Assembly (NCBI GenBank): GCA_947476485.1
Contig: CANJQU010000010.1
Coordinates: forward strand, 1-64,000
DNA: 64,000 nucleotides
Origin: Chitinophagaceae bacterium
GTDB lineage: Bacteria > Bacteroidota > Bacteroidia > Chitinophagales > Chitinophagaceae
Reading direction: 5' to 3'
A program made the translations under genes and the position numbers. Shown piece after piece: positions 1-8,648 of this stretch. The notes beneath the pieces are model-generated. The model was not told the DNA's origin. It did no database searches and was given only the letters and a program-made list of their open reading frames with translations. How positions within the stretch are numbered: the first letter of the stretch is position 1; each line of letters starts with the position of its first letter.

Positions 1-122
1 CTGTGAAGAAACCCTATGTGCTTTCAAACGGAGGATGGGTGTTTAAGGATATAGACCTTTACAACTCCACTTGGCGCTCCAATAATATCATCTTCAATAT
101 TTCGATCGGGTACCCGTTTTAA
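1..122 (+). CDS. C-terminal end of a probable outer-membrane protein (partial)
   Basis: A reading frame open from position 3 runs 39 codons to a TAA at 120-122; the start lies outside the window. The visible tail alternates polar and hydrophobic residues and ends in SIGYPF, with a terminal phenylalanine. Such a last strand is typical of beta-barrel outer-membrane proteins recognised by the BAM machinery. The family cannot be named from 39 residues. Confidence 0.6.
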   Translation, partial: VKKPYVLSNGGWVFKDIDLYNSTWRSNNIIFNISIGYPF

Positions 123-130
123 GTTGATAG

Positions 131-186
131 GAGATAAGAGATAAGAGATAAGAGATAAGAGATAAGAGATAAGCGGCAAGAGACAA
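131..186. repeat. Heptanucleotide tandem repeat (GAGATAA)
   Basis: Six perfect copies of GAGATAA run from 131 to 172, followed by two degenerate units (GCGGCAA, GAGACAA). Between about 300 and 372 the opposite strand carries scattered related CTTATC words, so the 123-379 intergenic region has weak inverted symmetry. No gene is apparent in this stretch. Confidence 0.9.
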
Positions 187-364
187 GTTGAGATCGGTTG
201 TGTAATAGTGTACTTGTTTTTCGCAAGGTCTTCCATATCGTCAAATTTGTGATCGGGCGTTAGTTTGCAGTAGTTAGAGTAAACCTGTCTTTTTTCAACT
301 TGTCTATTATCAACCTATCACTTATCACCTGGCGGGTCTCTTATCAACTTATCGGCATATCTCT

Positions 365-372
365 TATCTTTG
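365..372 (+). promoter_or_regulatory. Putative -7 box TATCTTTG before arginase
   Basis: TATCTTTG matches the Bacteroidota -7 consensus TAnnTTTG and ends only 7 bases before the ATG at 380. No clear -33 TTG is seen at the usual distance. If used, the mRNA would be almost leaderless. Confidence 0.4.
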
Positions 373-379
373 ACCTCTT

Positions 380-1327
380 ATGCGCAACATAAAGATAATA
401 GAGGTAAGGTCGGAAATAGGTGCCGGAACCCGCGGTGCAAGCCTGGGTATTGATGCGATCAAGATAGCCGCGCTCGACTTCATGAGCAACCTTTTCGTGA
501 ATTTCCCATCGGAAATAGTTGAGAATGAGAACAGGCTGCTGTATGAACCAATAGCATCACCATATGCCAAGCGCATACAAGGCATCTATACGATGTATGA
601 CCGTGTGTCGAAGGCAGTTTGCGACACGGTGAAGTCGGGATTATTCCCCTTGGTGCTGGCGGGCGACCATAGCACCGCGGGCGCCACGATAGCAGGCCTG
701 AAAATGGCCCGGCCAAAGCGCCGCCTGGGTGTGGTATGGATAGACGCCCATGCCGACCTGCACTCACCATACACTACCCCATCGGGCAATATGCATGGCA
801 TGCCGCTATCTATAGCCCTTGCGGATGACAATAAAGAGAACCAGGTGCATAACCCTGATGCAAAAACGCTTGAATACTGGGACAAACTCAAGAACCTGGG
901 CAAAATAGAGCCTAAGATCATGCCTGAGGATATTGTATTCATTGCGCTCCGGGATTTTGAAAAGGAAGAAGAAGCGATCCTCAAGAAGGGAAATATAAAG
1001 GTGATACCTGTGGCCGAGGTGAGACGTAAGGGCGTGGAGAATGTGGTAAGGCAAACTTTCCTGCACCTTTCCAACTGTGATGACATCTATGTATCTTTTG
1101 ACGTAGACTGCCTTGACAGCTCTATATCGAGAGGCACAGGAACACCAGTAAGCAACGGGCTGAAAGAGCGCGAAGCGGAAGACCTTATTGCCTCATTCAT
1201 GCAGCACCATAAGATCTGCTGTTTTGAGATAGCGGAGGTGAACCCAACACTTGATAAGGAGAACCTGATGGCGGAGATCGCCTTCAATGTGCTGCAGCGC
1301 AGCGTGAATTTACTGCTGCTGAATTAG
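380..1327 (+). CDS. rocF: Arginase (ureohydrolase family)
   Basis: A cytoplasmic binuclear manganese enzyme expected to hydrolyse L-arginine to ornithine and urea. The 315-residue length is normal for arginases. Visible metal-ligand motifs are GDHS (about residues 95-98), DAHAD (122-126) and SFDVDCLD (239-246). The substrate-loop sequence SGNMHG (135-140) and EVNP near 286 are also present. The TGTPVSNGL stretch fits the family, although agmatinase or formimidoylglutamase cannot be excluded without alignment. The ATG lies directly after a TATCTTTG box. The gene converges on the next one, with only 3 bases between stop codons, and no urease genes are in the window. Confidence 0.85.
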   Translation: MRNIKIIEVRSEIGAGTRGASLGIDAIKIAALDFMSNLFVNFPSEIVENENRLLYEPIASPYAKRIQGIYTMYDRVSKAVCDTVKSGLFPLVLAGDHSTAGATIAGLKMARPKRRLGVVWIDAHADLHSPYTTPSGNMHGMPLSIALADDNKENQVHNPDAKTLEYWDKLKNLGKIEPKIMPEDIVFIALRDFEKEEEAILKKGNIKVIPVAEVRRKGVENVVRQTFLHLSNCDDIYVSFDVDCLDSSISRGTGTPVSNGLKEREAEDLIASFMQHHKICCFEIAEVNPTLDKENLMAEIAFNVLQRSVNLLLLN

Positions 1328-1330
1328 TAG

Positions 1331-1891
1331 CTATTTCACAAAATAGAACTTCATGTTGCCGCCCCTGATGCCAGCACTATCAGGCAAAGAAGTTGTTGCG
1401 TCTATATACTTAGCCACCACTACGTGATAAAAATACACGGTATCTCCGGGCTTCACGCGCTCATAAAGGCTCTTTGACACGTCATTGGGATCAGGGTCTC
1501 CATAAAACGGGTCTTTAACGAGCGAATGCCTGGTGGTAGCAATATCTCCTGAGAGGGTATCTCCCTTGCAATACTCCCCTGAATAGTCCATCATTGTGAC
1601 GAGGTTTCCAACCGAGTCCTCGTAAAGCCTGCGCTCAGAATAACCGAAATCAAACCCCACGACCCTGTACTTATTGCCTGCGGAATCGTGGCAGGTAAGC
1701 CCCTGGCGGAGCAGGGAATTAAAAACATCCTTTTTTATTGGTCCGTTCCTGTACTCTGAATTGCCGAGATAGACCGGCGGTATGAAAACCTTTGTATTCT
1801 TCCCCGCAGGCTTCTGCTGGGACGTTGACCTAACACTAATAATCATCAACAATCCAATCAATACTATGTTAGCTATACGGTACACCATCAT
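1331..1891 (-). CDS. Hypothetical secreted protein
   Basis: The 186-residue product has a hydrophobic N-terminal segment (about residues 6-20) ending near STSQQ, which fits a Sec signal peptide or membrane anchor. The mature part has two cysteines, at about 67 and 108, and many Gly/Asp/Tyr turns, as in a beta-rich periplasmic protein. I do not recognise the family. Two ATG codons open the frame (MMVYR), so the start is uncertain by one codon. CAAAAATA at 1893-1900 (TATTTTTG on the coding strand) abuts the start and could be a -7 box. Confidence 0.6.
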   Translation of the reverse strand: MMVYRIANIVLIGLLMIISVRSTSQQKPAGKNTKVFIPPVYLGNSEYRNGPIKKDVFNSLLRQGLTCHDSAGNKYRVVGFDFGYSERRLYEDSVGNLVTMMDYSGEYCKGDTLSGDIATTRHSLVKDPFYGDPDPNDVSKSLYERVKPGDTVYFYHVVVAKYIDATTSLPDSAGIRGGNMKFYFVK

Positions 1892-1971
1892 CCAAAAATA
1901 ATTATTTCCGGTGATTGTAAGCGCGGGGAAAATAAAAATTTACTAAGTATATTTATTGCAAAATCCATACT

Positions 1972-2472
1972 ATGTCGCAACATGACTGGAGCAAATTCTC
2001 CCACAAGATCTACCTCAACGTTCCGATCGGGCAGGTATATGATTCATGGGCCACAAGGGCGGGTATAGAAAACTGGTTCCTGCGAAAAGGCGAATTCAAA
2101 ACACCTGAGGGAGTGATAAAGGCCCCTGATGCTTACATAGAAAAAGGAGACACCTACCAATGGCTGTGGCACGGACATCCCGACACAACAACGGAACACG
2201 GCGTCGTGACCGAGGCAAATGGCAAGGACCGGTTTGCCTTTGTATTTGGCAGTGCGGGAGTGGTGACCGTAGCGCTCAAAGATCTTGGTGAGGTAACCGA
2301 AATGGTACTGACCCAGGACCAGATACCCACCGATGAAGACGGCCGATGGAACTACCACGTGGGCTGCTCTACAGGATGGACATTTTATGAAGCGAACATA
2401 AAATCGGTGCTGGAAGGGGGTATGGACCTAAGGAATAAGAATCCTGCTTACTCTAACGTGATCAACTCCTAG
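1972..2472 (+). CDS. SRPBCC / AHSA1-type START-like domain protein
   Basis: This 166-residue soluble protein fits the SRPBCC (Bet v1-like) superfamily, AHSA1 branch. The N-terminus has the usual helix-grip opening (IYLNVPIGQVYDSWAT) and then the family-type phrase ENWFLRK. A central beta-rich part contains WLWHGH, and the C-terminal helix begins CSTGWTFYEANIKSVLEGG. Such proteins bind hydrophobic ligands or assist chaperones; the ligand is unknown. It converges on the large outer-membrane gene, with five bases between stop codons. It could be a polyketide-cyclase-like or Hsp90-co-chaperone-like paralogue. Confidence 0.75.
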   Translation: MSQHDWSKFSHKIYLNVPIGQVYDSWATRAGIENWFLRKGEFKTPEGVIKAPDAYIEKGDTYQWLWHGHPDTTTEHGVVTEANGKDRFAFVFGSAGVVTVALKDLGEVTEMVLTQDQIPTDEDGRWNYHVGCSTGWTFYEANIKSVLEGGMDLRNKNPAYSNVINS

Positions 2473-2477
2473 AAGGG

Positions 2478-5411
2478 CTAGCCACCATTGTGCCATTTGC
2501 CACCTCCGGGATTCATACCCTTTGGTATATTAAGATTGTCCTTTTCACTGTTCTCTTCTACCGGCAGTGCGCCTTTAAAGTGACGTAATGTATAAGTAAG
2601 CTGAAACATAAAGTACTGTTTCAACACGGTGGTTACGTCATTCTCAACGTAATTAGCGCCAACAATGCGGCTGATGCTTTTGTTTTGATTGAGGATATCA
2701 AAGGCGCTGATCCTTGCTTCAAGCGAGCGGTCTTTGAAAAATTTATAGCCAACATATGCGTTCCACAAAAGATAATCGGTATTGCCTGCGGAAGAGCTAA
2801 GTGTACTGTAATAATTATGGCTGATGTTGGTATTGAACACAAACCCTTTCAGGAATATCCAGTTGATCTTAAAAGATGCGGTGTGGCTGTAATAGTTATT
2901 GTTCTGCGCCCCCTGAAGCGTATTCCTTACAAAGTTATAATTGCCGGTGTAAGCCAGTGTGAAGTCGAGTTTTTCACTAACGTTACTGCTGATAACGATG
3001 CCTGCTGAGGGCGCATAATTATTGGAATACCCGGAAACCGTATTTATCAACCCGGGGGTGTGCGTATAGTTGATACCGCCATTGACATTCACATTGCTTT
3101 TTATGAAATCGGCCGGCATACCGTAAGTGAGAAACAACTTAGTGTTGGAATAATAGTTGAGGTTTACCGGCGCTGTAAGCTGGTGACCCGGGGTCAGCCT
3201 CACGCCTTGTACATTCAGGAAAGCCGGCACAGAACTGTCATTTGTGTATGTAGCAGTCCCTATATAATCATTAATGTAGTTGGCATAACCGTAGATAAAG
3301 AAATTACGGGCCGTCTTTGATTTTGTAAGCCCATAGCGGAGTGTGAGTGTTTGCTCATAGTCCTGTTTCAGGTTGGGATTGCCGGTGCTTAGCTGGAGCG
3401 GATTGCTGCGGTCCACAACATTCTGAAGCTGGGTGATAGACGGCGGCGAAATGCTGGTACGGTACATGATACGGAGATTCCGGCCATCCTTAAAGCGATA
3501 GTTAAAAAACGAATTGGGGAGCAAATTGCTAAACGGCTTGTTTACCTGCATGCCGACCGGGAAAGTCTGGGTTCCCTCCAGCACTGTATACTGGTAGTTG
3601 AGACCTACCATGAAATTGAGCATTTTATCGCCTACCCGATAGCTTACGCCACCCTTCTGGACCAGGTATGTGCTGGCGTATTTGTTTGAAAGAACGGGAT
3701 AGAAAAAATACTGGTTGGATGGCGCCAGAGAATCTGTCTCTTTATCAGACCGGCTATTGGTAAAAGATGGGTTATAGTTGAGCATCAACTGGCTCTTTTT
3801 GCCAATGGGCTCTGTGTATCCTATTGTACCGGAAATTGTATTACTGTTATTGTAGAGATCGTACTTCTGACTGAGCGGGATGTAGTCATAAGTTCCGTTA
3901 GCAGTATCGAGTGAGCCGTTTAAGGTGTTTATTGTTCCATCGCCTGTCTTTTCATTCAAAGTAGTACCGACATTGACTGAAATGGTACGGCCCTTCTTTT
4001 GCATTTTGTGCTGAAACAGGATGTTATTTGAAAATGTATAACCGGAGCTACTGGTACTGCTACTGTTAACTGCATTGCCCAAAACCCGCCCGAGGATAGA
4101 ATAGCTGCTATCGAACTGGCCGGTCATTGAATAGTTTTCCTGCAAGCTAAGTCCGGGTGTGACGATCAGAGAATTGAAAGAATCGATGGTATATTCAAAA
4201 CGGACGTTGAAGCGATGATTGAAATTCTTGGCTTGGCCCGTATCCCCTTCATTGTAAAGTGCCTGAAAGCCGAGACTATCGCGCATGTCCGCGGCAGGAA
4301 AGGTGTAGTTGCGCGATAATTGAGTATTGTTGAGATTATCGGAATAATTGAAGAAGTAGCTGGACGTGATCTTGATCTTTTTGCCCCATTGATCGCTGTA
4401 GTTTATGCCGAAGGAATGCGTAGTGTTGATACCATTCTGTGTGCCGGTAAGAAAGTTGTTAGCGGCATTGCTGCCGCCGCCGCCAAACATTCCTCCGCCT
4501 CCAAATCCACCGCGACCGCCTCCGCGGCCGCCACCACCGCCACCGGATGAGACACCGAGTATATCCTGTGAACTAAAATTCTGCTGGTTTATGTTGTTGG
4601 AGAGCTCGAGTATGGATATTCTGCGGTCACCGTTAAAAATATTCAGATTGCCACCGGCAAGGTAGGTGCCGTCTGTGCCGATGCCTGCATATGCCTTACC
4701 AAACTCACCTTCACTTTTATTTCTCCGGGTGATGATGTTCATCGTCTTCTGGGTATTCCCGTCATCAAAACCAGTGAACGTAGCCTGGTCGCTGAGCCTG
4801 TCAAATATCTGTATCTTATCGATCACCTCGGCAGGCAGATTTTTAAGCGCCAGGGTGGGATCATTACCGAAGAATGGTTTTCCATCCACATATACCTGCT
4901 GTACATTCTCGCCATTGACTTTCACGCCTGAGTTGTCGGACGTGACACCGGGCATTTTGGAAACAAGGTCTTCTGCAGATGCATCGGGATTTGTCTTGTA
5001 AGCGTCAGCGCGAAACTGCGTAGTATCGCCTTTCTGCTCTGCTCTAATCTGTTTTCCCTCCACGGTAACTCCTTTAAGCTGATTGGATGACGTGGTCATT
5101 TTAATGGTACCAAGGTCTATATTTCCTGCCGTTATCGTTACCGTTCTAAGTACCGGTTTATAGCCCATATACTCAAGGCGCAAAGAATAAACGCCCTGCT
5201 CCAGATGTTCTACCAGGAAGTTACCTCCGGCATCAGTAACCGCACCGGTTTTTACGGCTGTATCAGTTGACCTCGTAAGTATTGCAGCCACACCTATCAG
5301 GCTGGAAGTATCTGTTGCATCAACAATATGACCTGTAATGGAATAATTTTGAGCTATGGCACCGGAAGACAATATGAACAAAACAAATAAGAGCGCTAAC
5401 CGTTTGAACAT
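2478..5411 (-). CDS. Large outer-membrane beta-barrel protein with CarboxypepD_reg and plug domains (TonB-receptor-like)
   Basis: The 977-residue protein has a Sec signal peptide (about 1-20, ending AIAQ) and a CarboxypepD_reg-like beta domain (about 23-106). A plug-like domain follows (about 125-230, with VDGKPFFGNDP and IQIFDRLSDQATFTGF). The remainder forms the Tyr/Asn-rich beta strands of a barrel of the OMP_b-brl_3 type. A glycine-rich insert occupies about residues 288-313 between plug and barrel. The C-terminus is Gly/Asn-rich rather than ending in an aromatic residue. It resembles TonB-dependent receptors, but the cargo is unknown and no SusD partner is adjacent. It is probably transcribed alone. 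Confidence 0.8.
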   Translation of the reverse strand: MFKRLALLFVLFILSSGAIAQNYSITGHIVDATDTSSLIGVAAILTRSTDTAVKTGAVTDAGGNFLVEHLEQGVYSLRLEYMGYKPVLRTVTITAGNIDLGTIKMTTSSNQLKGVTVEGKQIRAEQKGDTTQFRADAYKTNPDASAEDLVSKMPGVTSDNSGVKVNGENVQQVYVDGKPFFGNDPTLALKNLPAEVIDKIQIFDRLSDQATFTGFDDGNTQKTMNIITRRNKSEGEFGKAYAGIGTDGTYLAGGNLNIFNGDRRISILELSNNINQQNFSSQDILGVSSGGGGGGRGGGRGGFGGGGMFGGGGSNAANNFLTGTQNGINTTHSFGINYSDQWGKKIKITSSYFFNYSDNLNNTQLSRNYTFPAADMRDSLGFQALYNEGDTGQAKNFNHRFNVRFEYTIDSFNSLIVTPGLSLQENYSMTGQFDSSYSILGRVLGNAVNSSSTSSSGYTFSNNILFQHKMQKKGRTISVNVGTTLNEKTGDGTINTLNGSLDTANGTYDYIPLSQKYDLYNNSNTISGTIGYTEPIGKKSQLMLNYNPSFTNSRSDKETDSLAPSNQYFFYPVLSNKYASTYLVQKGGVSYRVGDKMLNFMVGLNYQYTVLEGTQTFPVGMQVNKPFSNLLPNSFFNYRFKDGRNLRIMYRTSISPPSITQLQNVVDRSNPLQLSTGNPNLKQDYEQTLTLRYGLTKSKTARNFFIYGYANYINDYIGTATYTNDSSVPAFLNVQGVRLTPGHQLTAPVNLNYYSNTKLFLTYGMPADFIKSNVNVNGGINYTHTPGLINTVSGYSNNYAPSAGIVISSNVSEKLDFTLAYTGNYNFVRNTLQGAQNNNYYSHTASFKINWIFLKGFVFNTNISHNYYSTLSSSAGNTDYLLWNAYVGYKFFKDRSLEARISAFDILNQNKSISRIVGANYVENDVTTVLKQYFMFQLTYTLRHFKGALPVEENSEKDNLNIPKGMNPGGGKWHNGG

Positions 5412-5517
5412 GGTGCAGTTTATGAAAGAAATAGGACTGAAAGGTATGGAAAAGGTTTAAGCCTGATTTACCTTAATTATTATGTAACTTATTATTGATT
5501 GAAAATGACTGTTCGCG

Positions 5518-6051
5518 CTACATCTTCAGAAGTAGCTTTTCACGCCAGTCCCGCATGCATATCTTAAACCATTCGGTATATTTTTCGGGAGCGGCTTCAA
5601 TGTCTTTGTCAAGACTAGTCTGGCTGATATACTTCCAGGCTCCAACTTCGCTTATGTCCGGCCGGGGCATATCGTCTGTAATACCAACAAACACATGGTC
5701 AAATTCGTGTTCGGTAAGGTCGTGATCAAGACTGGCCTTGTAGACAAAACTAAATATTTCCTTCAGCTCACAAGCGAGCCCCATCTCTTCATGCAGTCTA
5801 CGCATGGCTGCAGCATAGGAGGATTCGCCCGGGCGAGGATGGCTGCAACAGGTATTGGTCCATAAGCTGGCAGAGTGATACTTGCCGGCTGCCCGCTGCT
5901 GCAAAAGCATTTCCCCTTCGGAGTTAAATATAAAAACAGATATAGCCCGGTGCAGCCGGCCTTCTACATGCGCCTGCTGCTTTTCCATTGTTCCGATCTC
6001 GTTATCTTCCGGCCCTACCAATACTACTTGTTCCATACCCGTAATCCCCAA
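5518..6051 (-). CDS. idi: Isopentenyl-diphosphate delta-isomerase, type I
   Basis: A Nudix-fold enzyme interconverting IPP and DMAPP in isoprenoid synthesis. The 177-residue product has the catalytic-cysteine motif TNTCCSHPRPGE (about 65-76), the Nudix-type RRLHEEMG (84-91) and the acidic EHEFDHVF (114-121) holding the second catalytic residue. The listed start is a TTG at 6051 preceded by AGGAG nine bases upstream. An ATG at 6036 gives the more usual N-terminus MEQVVLVG but lacks that spacing. The gene stands alone between the outer-membrane gene and the GlxA-type regulator. Confidence 0.92.
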   Translation of the reverse strand: MGITGMEQVVLVGPEDNEIGTMEKQQAHVEGRLHRAISVFIFNSEGEMLLQQRAAGKYHSASLWTNTCCSHPRPGESSYAAAMRRLHEEMGLACELKEIFSFVYKASLDHDLTEHEFDHVFVGITDDMPRPDISEVGAWKYISQTSLDKDIEAAPEKYTEWFKICMRDWREKLLLKM

Positions 6052-6114
6052 AGGGTCTTTCTCCTGCTTTTTAATGTGTTTACCTTAAACCCTATGCCTG
6101 ATACTACTGCTTAC

Positions 6115-7086
6115 CTAACTCATCATTTCCCTGTTATATTTCTTACGGTAATCCAAGGGCGAAAGCCCGGTTATTTTCTTGAAAGTGGTGCGGAAAGCTT
6201 TGCTGTCGGAGTAGCCTACCGCATACATTACCTCATTTATGTTCTCCCTACCCGATTCGAGGCTCTTCTTAGCCGCTTCGATCTTTACACGCTGCAGGTA
6301 CTCGACCGGAGTATTTGCAGTTGCCTTCTTGAAACGGCGTTCAAAATTGCGCCTGCTGATCAGCGACATTCCGGCCAGGTAGTCAACCGATATCTTCTCA
6401 GCAACATTGCTTTCTATGTATTCCTGCGCTTTCTTTATCGGGTCATCTTCATGTTCCTTCTGGCCCATGAAAATCGAGAACGGCGACTGGCTTTTTCTTT
6501 CGATCTCCACTTCCAACACCTTTGATACGAATACTGCCACATCGCGGCCACAGTGCTTCTCGATCAGGTGCATTACCAGGTTAATGAATGAATAAGCGCC
6601 ACCACTTGAATAAATGCCATTATCGTCAATTATGATTTTCTCCGGTACCAGCTTTACTTCCGGGAACATCTGCCTGAAAGCATCCGCCGCCAGCCAATGC
6701 GTAGTACATGCCTTACCTTTAATTAAGCCGGTGGACGCCAGCAGGAACGCGCCAACACACAAACTCGCCACTTCTGCGCCACGCTTATATTGATCGTTTA
6801 TCCAGGGGATGAAGTCTGTATTCAGCGCCAACGACTGCGGCTGCATTGCAGGAATAACGATCAGGTCTGTTTTTTTGACATCGCCAACCATCAGATCAGG
6901 ATGAACCGAAAACAGCCCGCCATAGAGATTAGTGTCCTTACTCAGTCCAACGAGATGAATATCAAACTTCGGCTCACGGCCTATCTTCTTCAGATAATCG
7001 TTTGCTGTATTCAGCGCCTTAAACGGGCCGATGATACTGCTTAAGATACTATCTCCCTGCGGTACTATTATGGATACGTGTTTCAT
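6115..7086 (-). CDS. GlxA-family transcriptional regulator (DJ-1/PfpI domain + AraC HTH)
   Basis: The 323-residue protein has an N-terminal DJ-1/PfpI-like domain (about 3-190) with the nucleophile-elbow segment ASLCVGAF (Cys110), and a C-terminal AraC/XylS double helix-turn-helix (about 215-318: ISRRNFERRFK, then GYSDSKAFRTTFKKITGLSP). Regulators of this kind sense small metabolites or stress and bind DNA near the genes they control. It is divergent from the SnoaL-like, VOC and DinB genes starting at 7288, which are its most likely targets by position only. The start is the first ATG (MKHVSIIVPQ). Confidence 0.88.
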   Translation of the reverse strand: MKHVSIIVPQGDSILSSIIGPFKALNTANDYLKKIGREPKFDIHLVGLSKDTNLYGGLFSVHPDLMVGDVKKTDLIVIPAMQPQSLALNTDFIPWINDQYKRGAEVASLCVGAFLLASTGLIKGKACTTHWLAADAFRQMFPEVKLVPEKIIIDDNGIYSSGGAYSFINLVMHLIEKHCGRDVAVFVSKVLEVEIERKSQSPFSIFMGQKEHEDDPIKKAQEYIESNVAEKISVDYLAGMSLISRRNFERRFKKATANTPVEYLQRVKIEAAKKSLESGRENINEVMYAVGYSDSKAFRTTFKKITGLSPLDYRKKYNREMMS

Positions 7087-7185
7087 GGAACGGTGGTTTT
7101 ACCTTGCAAAGCTAAGCCAAAATGTTGTCGCAATCGCCCCCTCAGATTGGCGTATTTACACACCAGCATTGTCGTCTAATGACAC

Positions 7186-7193
7186 TAGGTTTG
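7186..7193 (+). promoter_or_regulatory. Putative -7 box TAGGTTTG upstream of the SnoaL/VOC/DinB genes
   Basis: TAGGTTTG fits TAnnTTTG and lies 94 bases before the ATG at 7288. The nearest TTG (7169-7171) is only 14 bases upstream, closer than usual, so support is partial. The region between this box and the regulator start would be the place for an operator. Confidence 0.35.
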
Positions 7194-7287
7194 CATTGCA
7201 ATCAGGGATAGAGGGTTATTCACAATTACTTAATTCCATACCTGGCAATTAAAAATTAATTTCAGTTCACCATAAAAAAACAACATC

Positions 7288-7641
7288 ATGACAACACAAG
7301 AAGTAGCAAACCGCTTAGTAGAACTCTGCCGTAAGGGACAGATATTTGAAGCACAGGAGGAACTGTATGATGACAACATCGTTTGCATCGAACCTCCGCA
7401 CTCACCCATGCCGTTAACACAGGGTAAGAAAGCTGTGTTCGAAAAAGGGAAAATGTTTGCCAGCATGATCGAAGAGCGCCATGGCGGCTCATTTGGCGAC
7501 CCGGTAGTAAATGGGCGTTTCTTCTGTGTGCCAACAACCATTGACGCAACCATGACCGGAAGAGGCAGGCAAGTGCTGGAGGAACTTTCTATGTATGAAG
7601 TTAAAGACGGCAAAATAGTAGCAGAAACTTTTTTTTATTGA
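7288..7641 (+). CDS. SnoaL-like (NTF2-fold) protein
   Basis: The 117-residue protein begins with a helix carrying VANRLVELCRKGQ and continues with YDDNIVCIEP, KAVFEKGKMF and a C-terminal strand ending in VAETFFY. This is the pattern of small cone-shaped SnoaL-like/NTF2 proteins, which act as isomerases, hydrolases or ligand binders; no catalytic role can be assigned. It is first in a same-strand group with the VOC (43-base gap) and DinB genes, divergent from the GlxA-type regulator. The ATG follows an A-rich leader without an obvious Shine-Dalgarno sequence, as is usual in this phylum. Confidence 0.78.
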   Translation: MTTQEVANRLVELCRKGQIFEAQEELYDDNIVCIEPPHSPMPLTQGKKAVFEKGKMFASMIEERHGGSFGDPVVNGRFFCVPTTIDATMTGRGRQVLEELSMYEVKDGKIVAETFFY

Positions 7642-7684
7642 TCAATTCATCCCAATTTTCAAAAAAAACTAAAAAACAAACATC

Positions 7685-8068
7685 ATGGACAAGAATGCAA
7701 ATGCAATCAACTGGTTTGAGATATCTGTAAGCGATATCGCCAGAGCAACTAAATTTTATGAAACCATTTTCGACACGAAACTGGAGCAAACCGAGATGAT
7801 GGGCATGAAAATGGCTATGTTCCCATCTGAGAACATGAACGGCAAGGTATCCGGGGCACTGGTGGAAAGCCAGATGCACAAACCAAGCGCAGACGGAGCA
7901 AAGATATATTTCAACGGGAACCCCGACATGGGCGTTGCGCTGGGAAAAGTAGAAGCAGCCGGCGGCAAAGTAACTATGCCCAAAACCAAAATCAACGATG
8001 ATATAGGCTATATGGGGTTCTTCATTGACTCAGAAGGAAATGCAGTAGCGCTGCATTCGGGTAACTAA
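7685..8068 (+). CDS. VOC-family (glyoxalase/bleomycin-resistance-like) protein
   Basis: The 127-residue single-domain protein starts with INWFEISVSDIARATKFYE, the characteristic first beta-alpha unit of vicinal-oxygen-chelate proteins, and ends with IGYMGFFIDSEGNAVALHS, the matching metal-site strand. Members bind a divalent metal and act as dioxygenases, isomerases or drug binders; the substrate here is unknown. It lies between the SnoaL-like and DinB genes and is probably co-transcribed with the former. Confidence 0.85.
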   Translation: MDKNANAINWFEISVSDIARATKFYETIFDTKLEQTEMMGMKMAMFPSENMNGKVSGALVESQMHKPSADGAKIYFNGNPDMGVALGKVEAAGGKVTMPKTKINDDIGYMGFFIDSEGNAVALHSGN

Positions 8069-8089
8069 TGCACACCGCTTACAAACTCA

Positions 8090-8127
8090 GAGCCCGTTTG
8101 CGCATTGTTGCCTGGCGGGCTCCTTTT
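8090..8127 (+). terminator. Possible terminator after the VOC gene
   Basis: GAGCCCG at 8090-8096 pairs with CGGGCTC at 8116-8122, followed by CTTTTA. The 19-base loop is long, so this could be an attenuating hairpin between the VOC and DinB genes rather than a full terminator. Confidence 0.45.
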
Positions 8128-8144
8128 ATGTCTTCTAAAACAAA

Positions 8145-8633
8145 ATGTATATGTCAACACAATCATTGAAAGCGCAATTCGACCTGCAAACACGCCTTTT
8201 TAATAATGCCACAGAAGGCATAACCGAAGACGAATCTGGCGCCCGGAAATCAGAACATATAAATAATATGAAATGGATCGCCGGCCACCTGCTAAACACC
8301 CGGCTAGGCAGCCTGGGCAAAGTGGCCGGCCTGGCACCAGACGAGTCTTACAACGCTCAGTTTGGCAGGGGCAATTCATACGATCCGAACGCAACCTATC
8401 CACCGATCAGCGAGATCAAGGCAAAGTGGGAATCTACCGCAGCAGACATCAGCAATGGTATCAGCAACATACCGGAAGAAGTGCTTGCAGCCAAATCGCA
8501 GGCGCAGGTACCGATAGCAGATGACACAATGCGTGGACTGGTTGCCTTTCTTGTTTCGCACGAAGCGTACCATATAGGACAATTGGGTATGCTGCGCAAA
8601 ATGATTGGCAAAGAAGCTATGTCTTTTAAATAA
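8145..8633 (+). CDS. DinB-family / YfiT-like putative metal-dependent hydrolase
   Basis: The 162-residue protein has the four-helix-bundle pattern of the DinB superfamily. An N-terminal helix contains LQTRLFNNATEGI, MKWIAGHLLNTR gives the first metal-ligand histidine, and HEAYHIGQLGMLRKMIG near the C-terminus supplies the paired histidines. Family members include damage-inducible proteins and thiol transferases of unknown physiological role. Start codons at 8145 (MYM) and 8151 (MST) are both possible. A strong bidirectional hairpin follows. Confidence 0.82.
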   Translation: MYMSTQSLKAQFDLQTRLFNNATEGITEDESGARKSEHINNMKWIAGHLLNTRLGSLGKVAGLAPDESYNAQFGRGNSYDPNATYPPISEIKAKWESTAADISNGISNIPEEVLAAKSQAQVPIADDTMRGLVAFLVSHEAYHIGQLGMLRKMIGKEAMSFK

Positions 8634-8648
8634 TCTGCAAACAATTAT

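Noticed and set aside
24-236. A minus-strand reading frame with repeated Ser-Tyr-Leu-Leu
   Set aside because: It is only a translation of the GAGATAA tandem array and adjacent low-complexity bases.
131-372. CRISPR-like periodic repeats
   Set aside because: The unit is only 7 bases and contiguous, with no spacers and no cas genes.
586-1086. A minus-strand frame of about 166 codons opposite arginase
   Set aside because: The arginase frame carries all catalytic motifs; the opposite frame has no recognisable features.
4405-4665. A plus-strand proline-rich reading frame
   Set aside because: It is the complement of the Gly-rich codons of the large outer-membrane gene.
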